A stretch of 64,000 bases of DNA from Fratercula arctica (lineage: Eukaryota; Chordata; Aves; Charadriiformes; Alcidae): contig CANTUZ010000001.1 in the NCBI GenBank assembly GCA_947846985.1, positions 39,332,727 through 39,396,726 on the forward strand, written 5' to 3'. The notes beneath the pieces are model-generated. The model saw only the letters and a program-made list of their open reading frames with translations, made no database searches and had not been told where the DNA came from. Made by a program: the position numbers and the translations under genes. Positions 1 through 11,941 of this stretch are shown here, piece by piece; position 1 is the stretch's first letter; each line of letters starts with the position of its first letter.

Positions 1-198
1 GTGGTAAGACACTGGAACAGGTTTCCCAGAGAAGTTACAGATGCCCCATCACTGGAAGTGTTCAAAGTCAGGTTGGACGGAGCTTTGAGCAACCTGGTTT
101 AGTGCTAGATGTCTCTGTCCACAGCATAAGGGCTGGAGTAGATGGTCTTTGAAAGTCCTTTGCAATCCAAACTATTCTGTGACTCTATGATTCTATAG
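1..198 (+). mobile_element. CR1 LINE, 3' end, cut by window edge
   Basis: The segment opens inside the end of a CR1 ORF2 region (actggaacaggtttcccaga, then a 'ttcaaagtcaggttggacgg' stretch) and runs into the CR1 3' UTR, ending with the avian CR1 terminal signature 'tctgtgactctatgattcta'. CR1 copies are normally 5'-truncated and keep this 3' end, so orientation is forward. How far it continues to the left is unknown because the window begins here. It is a dead fragment with no coding capacity. Confidence 0.93.
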
Positions 199-3120
199 GA
201 ACTGGGGAAAATTTGCTATAATTGAATAAAAAAAACCCAAACCCAAACATTTAATACTTAAGAAGTTATCTAAAACCACTGAGCACTGATATTCAAAATG
301 CTACAAAGGACTATGTATTTGTGTCTGCTTACCATTCACAGGTAATGAAAACTGTCAGCAATAAAGAATGTCCATGCCCTAATTGTTGATGATACGCTTT
401 CTCAAAGAGTTTTGTGTCACATCCGTCAAATATCTCATGCATCAGCCTAGATAAACATATATTTCTCTTTTAATTCTCATATTGCTTGAATCTTTTCTGG
501 TTTTCAAGGCTATGGAAACTAACAACTTTGTTCTACTCTAGTCTTAAGGACTTTTCATGTTTTTTTTACAAACACAAAGAGCTACTAATTCAATAGCTGG
601 TTTATATTTTGAAAAGAGAAAAGAACTGCAGCAGCTTACTAAAACAACCACAGACTGACTTTTTATTTCATTAAGAGATATACTTATTTATTTTTTGGAA
701 GAGAAATTAAACTTACAGTACAACAAAGACATTTTTATGCACATAAAATCAACAAGCAATAATTTGAAGAACACCAGATAACATTTGCACACATTTTATC
801 ATTGCTGTGTTATTTTGTGTTAGGAAAGGAAGCATCTTAAATGAAAATCAAACTGTGTGAAGCAAATGTTGATGAAAAGAGACAATATTTACTTCCTAAT
901 TAGCTATACATACACATATATTCACACACGCATACACGAGCTAACTTAAGAAAATTATTATCCACTTAACAGGGCTGGATACAGGCTCACCTGCAACATA
1001 ACCAAGCCTAGCCTAGGAGCATGAGTCTGAGGAGATTGAATGTCACCCCTGGACCCAAGCACAGGGGTCCCAGGTGAGGATGGCCAGGGCAATCAAGGCC
1101 TGTTACTGTACTAACTTACTTCATTACAGCCACACGTTGCAGAGGGTGAACAAATAGATTTTGTTAAATGTCATGACACTTCTATACAGCTGACTATAAC
1201 AATTAAAACTGGAAGCAGTCAGAAATCACTGAGGGGATGGGCTTTATATCCAAGGTAATATTTGATGCCTCACAAAATAAGGCATGCTCAGCAGATTGTA
1301 CAAAATTACTTTGCAACTTTAATGATGCATCTAGTAACACTAAACTTCGGTGCTGAATTGCTTTGTTCTGTTTTTAATGCTTTGTGTTTTTTCTTCCCAT
1401 TGCAAACAACCTCAATGACTACTACTTTTTGTATGTACTATTATGATGAACAAAAGAAAAATAAAATGAGAGGAATTTCAAAAAGCTGTAGTAAGAAGGG
1501 GGTTAGCAAATAAAAGTATCTCAATTTTGATTTTTCTAAAGTTTCTGATCCCTAACTACATTAACAGTTAATACTTCAGCAGTATAAAGAGTGTAGAATA
1601 TTGTACTAAAAAGGTATCTGAAGATACCCAAATGTAAGGTTTTGTCCAATTGTAAGGTTTTGGGTTTTTGTTTTGTTTTGTTTTTTTTAATTAATTTTAA
1701 AATTCTTTATGACTCTATCATGAATACATTTTGCTGCAGATGTATTTAAAAAAAAAAAAAAAAAGATGCGTCCTACTATAACACTGGAGGGAGAACATAG
1801 CCTTTATGGAGGGCACATCTTTAAGTAATTCTTAAAATAATCTTTCTTTCCTTTAAGGTTTTAGATCAAGATGCAGCTCAGGTGGAGAAAGCTTTCATGC
1901 ATAACAGTGACATGGATAAGAAAACTGTTTTAATTTAACTGTATTCTTTTTTGGAAGTCCTCATAAGCAAAAGACAAGGTGGGACTGAGCTGCCTAGAGC
2001 AGTTGAGCAGAGAGCAGTACAGTGGCATGTGGAAGTACTTTACTTTCAGCAGGCTTGTGCAGTGACCAGTGCTAGCTGGACACGCTCTTTCAAATATACA
2101 AGGCCATAGGTATCTGAACGTATTTGTTACTGAAGGACTTTGTAGCAATTGCCTGAACACTCTTACAATGAGTGCTTATATGCAGAAACACTTATTTGAA
2201 AAATAATCCTCCTTAAAAAAAAAAAAAAAAATAAAAAAAAAATCAAGTTTTCAGTTTAGAATTGGCAAATATGAACATTTAAAAATAGTTACAGAATTCC
2301 ACTGAGAGGTGACTGTGTGAGACAGGGCTGGCCTCTAAGATTGTTTCTGCAGCAATTACTCAGTGCTCAGTAAAGAAGAGTAATTACTGATAAAACTCCT
2401 TCTTTCTAATAACATGCACACATATTGTTCTTGCTGAGTTCCAGAATCAAGGGCCTTTCACAAGCCTCTTGACTAGCTGCCTTTAGCTGGTACATGTCTT
2501 TAAGTAGAGGTGATAATGAGAATGCAGCAAATAAGGGTGCAAAGAATGCTTGTCATCATGTATTTCTTCCTACGCTTCATGTATTCGTTAATCAGCACCT
2601 ATCATTCATGCTACCAATTAAAAGAAGGATGCTTTTAAAGGGTTCTCATGAAAATACAAAGGCAAAGGTTTATTTTTGCCTGAGATTCTTGTTAAGCTTT
2701 TCTGTTAAACATGTATGAAAGATAATCTGATGTGTGCTATCACTAAGTGTTGAAATTATTACATGTGACTTTCTCATGTGACTAAGACCCATCTGTACAG
2801 TCAGAGAGAGTGCAGAAATGAGACTGATTTGTGGAAATTAGTTCAAATGGTGCCTACACACTTGAGATCCCTAAGGTTGAGGGTGACAAGCATGCAGGCT
2901 AAGATCTAAAGACATACGCATCATGATATTCATAAACTCAGAGTCTAATTTAACAGAAAATAAAATGCAGAAACCTGACTACAATCAAACATATTTTTTT
3001 TCATAGGGTTGCTTGAAAATAGTTTCTGGTAAAACAGGATTTGTACTACAATAAAAAAGTCATACCTTTAGTCAGTCCTTTCTTAATGTAGCAACCCTCA
3101 ATTTCATCAGATAGGAATGA
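199..3120. other. Non-genic AT-rich stretch
   Basis: No gene or recognised transposon is seen. It holds an A-run at about 1748-1764, an A-rich tract at about 2214-2242, and a short T/G tract near 1650-1690. A slightly GC-richer patch at about 970-1130 contains a donor-like caggtgagg and an acceptor-like ttcattacag only about 55 bp apart. That is too close for an intron and has no supporting open frame. The open frames here (83 aa at 1262-1513, 76 aa at 1930-2160, 74 aa at 2494-2718) are short and resemble no family. Confidence 0.6.
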
Positions 3121-3125
3121 CATCC
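3121..3125. repeat. Left target-site duplication CATCC
   Basis: CATCC immediately precedes the TG start of the LTR and recurs at 4148-4152 right after its terminal CA. The exact match at both predicted ends fixes the insertion boundaries. Confidence 0.82.
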
Positions 3126-3579
3126 TGTAAGGGACGGACTGTAAATTCCCTGACGAGGGGCAGAAGGCCCTCCAAGCCTTCAATTGAATGCCTCAAACGC
3201 TCGCAAGGAAATAAATAATGCAGGCCTGGCCTTCAAAGAACTGATATGGCTAACACTTCTGGAGCCTGAAAATGTGGGAGAACTGTCTTGTGAAGACATG
3301 ATAGTTCTGCCACTCGTGTGGTGAGTTTGCTAGTTCTCAGTTCTCAAGGCCATTGTGTCCGATGGGTGAACTTTGCTTCATTATCCGCAAAATGCATATG
3401 AAAGCACACATCCACATCCCTGAATATGCTAATGAACATTATAGAGATCACGCTAAACATGTATGACTGTGGCCCTCGTCTCTCCACCCAAATCATGCTA
3501 CAAGTCACCTGGGAGAAGGGAGAAACCTGAGACGAGGCTGTCCTCAGCAAGGGGGGTGGACCGTGCTAATTCAGCAAAC

Positions 3580-3585
3580 ATAAAA
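3580..3585 (+). promoter_or_regulatory. LTR TATA-like box
   Basis: ATAAAA in the context aaacataaaagtgg sits about 455 bp into the LTR, at the end of the presumed U3. It is followed downstream by the LTR's AATAAA. Promoter activity is inferred from position only. Confidence 0.5.
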
Positions 3586-3640
3586 GTGGAAAATAAGTGC
3601 CCCTAGGGGCAAACAAAGAAGAAACAATAGAAGAAGATAG

Positions 3641-3775
3641 TGCCTGGGAAGATTCTTCCCAAGAAAGAATATTGTGCCTGGGAAGATTCTTCCCAAGAAA
3701 GAAGACCGTACCTGGGAAGATTTTTCCAAGAAAGAAAAAGATTATGCCTGGGAAGATTCCCTGAAAAAGACACTG
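3641..3775 (+). repeat. Four-copy ~34-bp tandem repeat inside LTR
   Basis: Units begin with t(g/a)cctgggaagatt at 3641, 3675, 3709 and 3745. Spacings are 34, 34 and 36 bp, and the first three units continue into a cc-aagaaagaa tail. The first two units are almost identical; the third and fourth diverge. Because 34 is not a multiple of three, the repeat is read in successive frames, which produces the repetitive open frames over this stretch. It lies just downstream of the TATA-like box, in the presumed R/U5 or leader. Confidence 0.9.
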
Positions 3776-4034
3776 GAACCAGGACTGGTGATTTCTTTAT
3801 CTCTGTCTTTTTCTCTCTTTTCCTTTCTCTATCCCTCAGTTTCTCTTTTATCTTAGAATTGTTAAGTAACAGTTAAAGTTGTTAAGTAACAACCTTAAGT
3901 ACAGCTTGCCATAAGTTGTTTTATACCTGTTGTTAACTAACACAATGCATACCTCACCACTTGCCATAACTTGTTATATACCTAACTAATTATCATGGAC
4001 TTGTTAAGACCTATGCTAACCATTTTGGGAAACT

Positions 4035-4040
4035 AATAAA
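4035..4040 (+). terminator. LTR polyadenylation signal AATAAA
   Basis: AATAAA in aaactaataaatgtttg lies about 110 bp from the LTR 3' end, in the expected position before a U5. Function is inferred from the LTR layout. Confidence 0.5.
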
Positions 4041-4147
4041 TGTTTGTATATGGACCTTGAGATTTATCTCACTTTAGTCTGCACTGTTGGGGATTTACGA
4101 ATCTGAAGTCACTTACCCCGCCTCTTTACTGAGAGTGGGACATGACA

Positions 4148-4152
4148 CATCC
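4148..4152. repeat. Right target-site duplication CATCC
   Basis: This is the partner of the CATCC at 3121-3125 and directly follows the ...GACATGACA end of the LTR. Confidence 0.82.
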
Positions 4153-4196
4153 CTAGGGATTCTCCCCTAGAACTGGGAGATCATCCAGTTATGATT

Positions 4197-4398
4197 TCAT
4201 AGAATCACAGAATGGTTAGAGTTGGAAGGGACCTTAAAGATCGTCTAGTTCCAACTCCCTTGTCATTGGCAGGACACCTCCCACTAGACTAGATTACTCA
4301 AAACCCCATCCAGTCTGGCCTTGAATGCTTCCAGGATGGGGCATCCACAGCTTCTCTGGGCAACTTGTTCTGGTGTCTCACCACCCTCAGAGACTGAG
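4197..4398 (-). mobile_element. CR1 LINE 3' end, reverse
   Basis: The piece begins 'catagaatcacagaatgg' (reverse complement of the CR1 3' end). It continues through 'gttggaagggaccttaaaga' and runs to about 'gtctcaccaccctcag', all diagnostic CR1 3' UTR and end-of-ORF2 words read on the minus strand. It is a 5'-truncated copy of about 200 bp, lying 45 bp right of the solo LTR's target duplication. It is dead and non-coding. Confidence 0.93.
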
Positions 4399-7300
4399 CG
4401 ATTTAAAGAAACTTACAGTAAGGATGACTGACTAAGGACGGAAGTCTCTTAGAGTATTAGGAGAAGAAAAAGAATGTATGTGAGAGAGAGAAAGGGGAGC
4501 AATGGGTTGTCTCTTCTTTGTATGAATAAAGTAAGGATTACAGCTTCCCTTAAGTTCTGTGGTGAGTGGAATTAAGGTCCCTGGTGCTGGGCTTGGACTT
4601 GCTTGCTTTCCATCCTTTCTTCTTTTCCTCTCTGTCTCCCCTCTATTTTCCTATGTGCAAACTCCATGTTTGCATCATCTTACACTGATTTTTATGGACA
4701 TTTGTCAGATTTACATGTGTTTAACAAAAAGGGGCTCTTAAAAGATCTGTTTTAGTCAGTACCAGCAAAGAATAGAAGATCGCTGTTAAACCTGGGGTGA
4801 GTATGGGGAATAGCATATGGCTGCTTCTGGGATACAAAACAAGGTTCCAGAAAGCCAGTACATTGGAATTCCTTCCCAGAGCAGGATTATCAAGAGCCAT
4901 CAGCTCTTCCCATCTCCTTCTAGGTACTGGCAGTTGTCCACAAAAGGAGGCTATAGTATTATTCCTGGAAGGAGAATTGCATGATCATGGATTCCCATTC
5001 CAGGTCCATCATAGATATCACCACTCCTCAGAAGCATTTGAGATTGACAGAAGATTAAGCCCATCTACTCTTTTTTATTGATAACAGCTGCTGCCCCAAG
5101 AGCCACTCTTACTGTTTAACCCTTGCAGCTTCCCATCTGACCTTCTGCTTCAGCCAGCCAGCTTCAGATCTACTGACCTGTAAGTCAATAGATCGCCAGG
5201 GTGCAAACTGAAAATGCTGCTTACGAGATGGACTGATCAGCTTCATCTTTATCCTTTCTTTCATCTTGGTAAAAAAGTGTTTAGAGTTAAGAAAGGGAAA
5301 TATGGAGTTAATGCATGAATTATCAACAGCACTAAGGCTGTTGAAGATACTTTTTTATTCTTTCTTTGTTCTCAGGCTTTGCCTTCAGTAACTTAACTCA
5401 ACTGTATGCTTCTATGTGTGAGTAAAATTTTTTGCGGAAAACCTATAACAGCCTCAGAAAATAGTATAATGTTATTAGAAAAGTAATAAAATAATCCTTG
5501 TATCTCTATTTATGTTTACTCCGTTCTGCAGCTCATGAACTGTGGCTGTAGTAGTCTAGCAGTTTATTTTTTTGAACCAGTACCTTATCACTTGCAACAC
5601 TGACATTTTAATTCTCAGAAATAAATAGACAGTAACATATATTTAACAGAAGCAAATAGAAGGAAACATTGTCACTTTCATGTTTTGCTGTGAAAGTGAT
5701 TTTTAGAGGTTTAGTAATTCTCAAGGGGAAAAAAAAGAAAAGAAACACTGATGATTACTAATGCATACCACAGGCCCCTCATTCTTCTTCCTGCTATTTG
5801 TGAAACTCTGAGACTGCCTGACTTCATGGATTGATGGCGTCTCTTCTCATTTATATAGAAATGCCTCTAATCTTGCAGTAATATATATTGCACCAGCTAC
5901 AATCAACAGTAGAGGTCAGGGGTTTCCCCCCCTCCCCTTTTATGATTATTATTTATTTATTTAATATGTAGCTTAATGGCCTGTGAGAAACAAACTATCT
6001 GGAAGTATTTCATGGAGCCAAACACTCAGAAATTTCTGAGCAGCATGGGCTCTACTAGAAACAAATAGTCAATGCTATTTACTGGGAGGTACAATCCAAA
6101 CCTTAGGGAAGGCCAATTGGGATTGATAACATGTTGAATGCATTGCAGAATTTTTGTCATATTTGCTGAAGACTGTAGTTTCTAACCACCTCAGCATTTT
6201 TGTTTCTGGACATAATAAAAACTTCAAAGTGCACATGAACTAAAAACGTATAGGGGAAAAAAAAAAAAAAAGAGTTCACACAGTGTGTTCTAAAAAGGGA
6301 AATAAATAGGAATGCATGAGAAGGTTTTTTTTTTTTTTTTTTTAATAAGACCATAATAGTATAAATTGCCTAGTAATAATTGGAAATTTAATAATTAGGC
6401 AGTATGGGAGAGAACTGACTTGTCTTTTTCATAGCGAACTAAGAAAGTAAAAAAAATTTAAAAAAAACCCCAAAATTAAAAAAAAAAAAAACCAAAACAA
6501 AACAATTTCAGGATTAATCATGTAGAAGGCTAAAACATCACTCCTAGTTTTTAAGCTAACTTTTTTCAGCCATCTCTTTAAATGTCATGGAAACAAGTCT
6601 GTCATTAACTGAAGTAGCCAAATTGAGATTTTAATTACTTGTGCCAAGAGAAGAAGTTTATGTGCCTCCGCTACAGCAATATCTGACAATATATACTAGA
6701 GAGAAGCTTTTTTTCTTCTTGATTTTTTTCCAGAGGAAAAATCATTGGTCATCTGTCATTTCATCTTGAATGCTGAAATCATCTAGATGTTATTTAAAAT
6801 ATAATACCAGCTATTAATTTCTCTTTGAATACTATTTATTCTTAGAAAAATAGCAAAGCAAACCAAATTAAGCTGCTTATTTTCGTTTTCCCAAGTCAAG
6901 TTTTTCAATAAAATAAAATAATAAATTAAAACACAAAAAAACCCCACAGTGCTTAAATTTTTTCAACATTTTCATTTTATGTCTTTTTTTTTTTTTAATA
7001 TATATATATTATATTTTTAATACCAGTAAATACAGCGAAGGTTAAGAAGTAGGTTAAATACAAAGTCAAATAGCTTTTATGAAGCAGAGTTCATTAGTTA
7101 TGGTCAGTTTTATAGAAATAGCAATAAAATCTAATTTAAACTTTAAAGGATACTTGCAATTGAATCTAAGTATTTAGATAATAAAAACTTTTTAATTAAA
7201 AAAATTCTTTTTAATTATAGAAAGTTTTAATTATGACATGAGTATGAAAGCAGAGATGGGATTATTCATTTCAGTCTTTCAAAGAAGATGTGAAGAACTG

Positions 7301-7799
7301 TGTTAAGAACAGTGCGGGCTTTTTGCATTTTCTCATGTGGCATATGTGAATCCTCACTCTTTGTCTCTACTGCATGCACCTATTGGTGTTATATGCATCT
7401 AAATCCAAGTTTGCTAGGTGCTTTTTATTCAGGTTTTACATCAATTTGCTGTGTATGGAGAGGGAAGAAGAGAAGGCAAAGATTACCCTGATGCAGGTGA
7501 AATGTCCTTTGGTTATCTTCTAGCTGGTGAACTAGGTTTTGTCTCTCAAAAGCTGGAGTAAAGTGGTATAATGGGTGTATGCTAGACTTGGGAACTGATG
7601 AACATTCCTAAGTCCCTTTTTAGTGACCACATAGGGTGACCCATTCATATGTAAATATCAACAGTCCAGGTCTCTAAATCTGATTAAAAGGTTTTATCTC
7701 TGATGTCATGGGAGATTTGTATCAAATGGCAAAAATCCTTTAATTGCTATTGTAGTCCTGTAGCCCTGTATCGCAGTATTGCCATTGCTAGTCACTAGC
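4399..7799. other. Non-genic stretch between repeats
   Basis: No recognised gene. A 94-codon open frame at 4797-5081 resembles no family. Simple sequence includes an A-run of 15 at 6257-6271, a T-run of 19 at 6325-6343, A-rich tracts at 6450-6500, and a T-run followed by a TA-rich segment at about 6983-7020. The part at 4400-4600 (agag-rich, with aataaag at about 4526) could be remnant repeat sequence, but I could not identify it. Confidence 0.55.
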
Positions 7800-8537
7800 T
7801 GTACTGGGTATGTCTGGGATGGAGTTAATTTTCTTCATAGTAGTGTGTATGGAGCTGTGTTTTGGATTTGTGATGAAAATAGTGTTGGTAACTGTTGTTT
7901 TAACTATTGCTGAGCAGTGCTTACACTGTGTCAAGGCCTCCTCTGTTTCTCATGTTGCCCCACCAGCAAGCAGGCTGGGGTTGCACAACAAGTTGGGATG
8001 TGACACAGCTGGGACAGCTGACCCCAACTGACCAAAAGGATATCCCATACCATATAGAACCATGGAATGGTTTGGATTGGAAAGGACCTTGAAGATCATC
8101 TAGTTCCAACCTCCCTGCCATGTGCAGGGACACCTCCACTAGACCACGTTGCTCAAAGTCCCATCCAACCTGACCTTGAACACTTCCAGTGTGTGATGAT
8201 GTCATGCTCAGCAATAGAACTTCAGGGGAAAGAGGAAGAAGGGGAGACATTCAGAGTTATGACATATGCCTTCCCAGGTAACTGATATGTGTGATGAAGC
8301 CCTGCTTTCCTGGAAATGGCTAAACACTTTCCAGCTGATGGGAAGTAGTAACTAAACTTATTTTGCTTTGCTTGCATGCACACCTATTAAAAGTGCATAT
8401 CTATTGAATTGCCTTTATCTCAACCCATGAGTTTTCTCTCTTTTGCCCTTCTGATTCTCTCCCCAGCTCTGCTGGGGGAGTAGGTGAGGAAGAAGCTGGG
8501 TAGGTGCTTAGATGCTGTCTGGAGTCAACGCACCACA
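7800..8537 (+). mobile_element. ERVL-type LTR, split by a nested CR1
   Basis: From TGTACTGGGTATGTCTGGGA the sequence follows a common avian ERVL-like LTR that I recognise by its run of words: 'ggagttaattttcttcatag', 'tgctgagcagtgcttac', 'gggacagctgaccccaactg', then 'gatgtcatgctcagcaat', 'cctttatctcaacccatgag', and a tail at 'gtcaacgcaccacaca'. A likely polyadenylation signal ATTAAA is at 8386-8391. The 5 bp before it (CTAGC, 7795-7799) and after it (CTATC, 8538-8542) match in 4 of 5 positions, consistent with an aged 5-bp TSD. A CR1 fragment (8053-8192) interrupts the U3 between ccataccatat and gatgatgtcatg. No internal ERV genes are present. Confidence 0.87.
8053..8192 (-). mobile_element. 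CR1 fragment nested in LTR
   Basis: Reverse-strand CR1 3' end: 'agaaccatggaatggtttgg' through 'aaaggaccttgaagatcatc' to 'cctgaccttgaacacttcca'. LTR sequence continues on both sides, so this roughly 140-bp 5'-truncated CR1 landed in a pre-existing LTR. Boundaries are good to a few bases because the junctions share short microhomology (catat / tgtgatgat). Confidence 0.9.
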
Positions 8538-9644
8538 CTATCTGTAAGATCTGTATTGAGTTTGCAAGGTCCCAAGGCTGAGGTCTGTTAGTCCTGGTCT
8601 GCCTGACATTCTGAAAAAAAAGAATATTGGCTCATTTTCTTGACTTCTGTTTGTCTTTCATGGTGGAGCCATAGTTTTATATGGCTATCAGTAACAAGCA
8701 GTTATTCTGTGCAGAGTGAGATGTTTATGACTGTAACATAACGATGTAGTATAGTAGTGTGAGAACAGAGACCTTGAGGAATGGAGACAGGATAAGGCCC
8801 AGAGAAGTGCAGATTTTGGATGAGAAGACAACAACTCACCAGTGGTCTATTAAAGAAATGCAGACCTGGAGCTGGATAAAACTGGTCTTAAGGGACCCAT
8901 GGATAACAAAGTAGTATGCAATATGCATTAAGGGATACCATGCATAAGAAATGCAGATGTAACATGAAGCTGCAGACCAATGAAAAAAGCAAACTGTAAA
9001 AGTGTGTTAGAAAACATACAGAAAAATAGCCTCAGGTGAATCCTGGAGTGAGGAAGAAGAAACCATCAACACAATCATCATATTCCTTCCTAGCAAAAAA
9101 CTCCATATATTGACAACTCACCGTAACCCCCAGCCCACCATCACCAGAATAAAACCACAGACCTAGGACCCTGAGGACCAGGGGAAAGATGTGCATACCA
9201 TCAGGAGAAAAGGTAGAAACTAAGTCTGTGTATAACAATTTTAACTGTATTATTAGTATTACTGATCCCTTTTTAATTAGAAGTATTATTTCTTTTTGTG
9301 CAATAATTGAAATGATTCTCGATTTAGACTCCAATTATATCTTGGTTAAGGTTCCAATTATACTAACACTAAATTCTTGGCTTTATATATAAAATGTATT
9401 TCCTCTTTTCTCATCAACAAAATTTTGAGCATAACTGCTATTTATTTCAACCTTAGTAATGTTATACATTAATACGAAGGCAAAGATATGTAAGTAACAG
9501 ATCAAAAATGTCTTACTGTTTGAGAATACAAGAAGGGTACATTTATATTTTCTTTATGAGAAATATGATCTCTGTCTTCAAACATCATTTTTAGAGTACT
9601 AAGAATGTGTTAATGTTCATGCTCCCTTATATGATCCCAATATT
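8538..9644. other. Unassigned stretch, possible old LTR remnant
   Basis: No gene is recognised. Between about 8720 and 9240 the sequence contains ccaatg (about 8969), a TATA-like ctgtaaaagtgtg (about 8994) and AATAAA at 9148-9153. That order would fit a degraded class I-like LTR, but I found no convincing TG/CA ends or target duplication. The 100-codon reverse frame at 9032-9334 resembles no family. Confidence 0.3.
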
Positions 9645-9984
9645 TTAGCCTGGAGAAGAGAAGACTGAGAGAGGATCTCATCAATGCTTATAAATATCTA
9701 AAGGGTGGGTATCCAGAGGATGGGACCAGACCCTTTTCAGTGGTGCCCAGTGACAAGACAAGGTGCAAAGGGCACAAACTGGAACACAGGAAATTCTGTC
9801 TCAACATGAGGAAAAACTTTGTTACTTTGAGGGTGACAGAGCACTGGAACAGGCTGCCCAGAGCTGTTGTGGAGACTCCCTGGACGCGTTCCTGTGCAAC
9901 CTGCTCTAGGTGAACCTGCTTTGGCAGGAATATTGAACTAGATGATCTCCAAAGGTCCCTTCTAACCCCTACCATTCTGTGATT
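9645..9984 (+). mobile_element. CR1 LINE 3' end, forward
   Basis: It starts at 'ttagcctggagaagagaag' (ORF2 C-terminal region), passes 'cactggaacaggctgcccag' and 'cgttcctgtgcaacctgctc', and ends with 'aacccctaccattctgtgat'. About 25 bp expected between 'ggagactcc' and 'ctggacgcg' appears to be missing relative to usual CR1 copies, an internal deletion. Stops and frame breaks make it non-coding. Confidence 0.94.
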
Positions 9985-11941
9985 TCTTCTGCTTGTTCAG
10001 ATCTCTCATGAAAATCTATAAAGTCTAATAAGGATCTAAGGTTATCTGGACGATGCAAAAATATAGATAACAGAAAACACATGGAAATTACATTAAACTC
10101 AAACAAACATAATAAAAAAGGGGAAAAAAACTCCAAACAACCAACAAAAACAAAACAAAACAACACCTTTAATGGTCTCCTCAGAACCACTGATATCCTC
10201 CAGCTACATGTAACCAAAAGGCAGTCAGATGCCATGCATGGTTATTTAGGAGCTGAGAACCAAAGAACAGATATTCACAGGGATTTCAACTCTAGCAGTT
10301 GCTCTACTCATAGGACAATTTATTTTACTTTTTTATAAAAATTTCATTCCCTTCTGATAAACAGCTTGCCTACCTTCCCTTTCATCCATCAGGAATTTTG
10401 TAACAAAAAATAGTTTAAAATGGTTTATCTTTTGGCTGAAGAGACTTTAGAAATACACTTAGTCTGAAAACTAAATTGATGTCATGGACACCTTTTCAAC
10501 ATTCAGAAATCCAGATCTTTTTTTAACTTTTACATTTGATCTGCACAGCACATACACTGCTGTTGCATTTTTGTTCTACAGTGACATCAGTTGTTATTAT
10601 ACAGTTTAGATACTAAACTTGCACTACAACTGCTGCAGCTTAAAAACAGCAAAGTTCTTCCCCAGTGACACTTCCTTAAAGAACGTCACTTAAATTAGAC
10701 CAGGAGGAAGCAAAACAAACAGAGGAAAACAAATGTGAATTCAGTAGAAATTAATTTTGGAATCCACAGAGAACGGGTAGAAACATTACCCTCAGTGACA
10801 AAAAGATATCTCACTGGAAGTTTTGTAGCAGGCCCTCTCTGAATTGTCACAGTCCTGTGAATTGTCACCTTTTTTAAAAAAAGAATATGCCAAAGTGCAG
10901 TATGCAGTCTGCTTCTACACATGAGACTCCACTACCCTTTAGACCCTGCCAGTCCCTTATTTTATGACTGCAACTTGAAATCAGTGCATGGATTTCTATA
11001 CCATTGAGGAATTATAACTTCTGGAGCTGTAAGAAAATATTTTTCAACTGTTTCTCATATAAGATCAAGGTGAGCTAATATTTGGAAAGGGTTATTTTTG
11101 ACACAGTGTTTCTCTGCTTGCACATCAGAAAGACAGAAAGGTCTTTCCAATTACTCCCCAGAAATTTTTTCCTCAATGTCAGAATAACCTGAAAAAGGAA
11201 AGAAGTGGACATGTTATTGATTCTTTAAAAAGGAATTTTAAGTGTTTTTTCCTCCCTTGAGTAGCTCATAGACAGAGAAGAAACTGAAAGTATAAAAGAA
11301 GACATAAAAGTATTTAAGAGTTTTCTTTTCTGCTTGAAGAGCAAAAGCTATACCTGTTCATTGCCTGTTATTAAATTGGGCAAGTGGTTTGTTTGGTGTT
11401 TTTTTTTTTTTTTTTTTCCCCCTCCATATGCACTTATTTACCTGGGAGGTTTTAGTAAAACATTTCCCTTTGGGTTTTGGGTTCAATAATGTAATGCAAA
11501 CTGCCTGGGCTAAATTTTCTCATGCAACACTGTTGTAAATTTGCATTAATTTCAGAGGGTTCAATTCAGTAAATTCAGTTCTACAAAGGAAATTACTTTA
11601 AAAGCATCTCCATAACTCATTTGCATGTTATGAATTTGTAACTTAGATGATATACAAATCATCTTTTTTTACTCTAAAGATTCTACCTTAATACTCCTTT
11701 CAAATACTTTGAATCAAATAATTTGAAAGTAGGGATTCTGACTGAAATTCAAAGTAATTTTTTGTGTTGATCACTTTGATATAAACAAGATAGCACTTGT
11801 GAATGAGAGCAGTGATGACCTCCAGTATTAATATTTACTTCCATTTTTCATCCAGTAAGATTCTCTAAATGTCCAAGTAAAGGTTCCCAGTAGATAGTGG
11901 GACAGCACAAACAAGTTTTACAGAGACTATGAGAGAGATTA
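9985..11941. other. Non-genic AT-rich stretch
   Basis: No gene or transposon recognised. It contains an A/C-rich low-complexity tract (about 10096-10170) and a T-run at 11399-11417 followed by C's. The part from about 11855 to 11941, next to the reverse CR1, does not look like the CR1 3' end that would be expected there. Confidence 0.55.

Larger units (their letters stand above)
3126..4147 (+). mobile_element. Solo LTR of an endogenous retrovirus, 5-bp TSD
   Basis: The element starts TGTAAGG and ends GACATGACA (TGT...ACA termini). It is flanked by exact 5-bp direct repeats CATCC at 3121-3125 and 4148-4152. A TATA-like ATAAAA lies at 3580-3585 and a polyadenylation signal AATAAA at 4035-4040, both on the plus strand and in the order expected for U3-R-U5, so the LTR reads forward. 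A 34-bp tandem repeat occupies 3641-3775. No internal retroviral sequence adjoins it, so it is a solo LTR left by LTR-LTR recombination. A 5-bp duplication is usual for ERVL-like avian elements and some other classes; the exact family is inferred, not shown. The short open frames across it are not genes. Confidence 0.85.

Noticed and set aside
1040..1130. Possible small intron (caggtgagg ... ctaacttacttcattacag)
   Set aside because: Donor and acceptor are only about 55 bp apart, shorter than vertebrate introns, and no open frame flanks them.
3640..3876. Two repetitive open frames (78 and 60 codons) with recurring PGKILPKKE / WEDS-type peptides
   Set aside because: They are translations of the 34-bp tandem repeat within the solo LTR, read in overlapping frames because the unit is not a multiple of three. 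No gene context.
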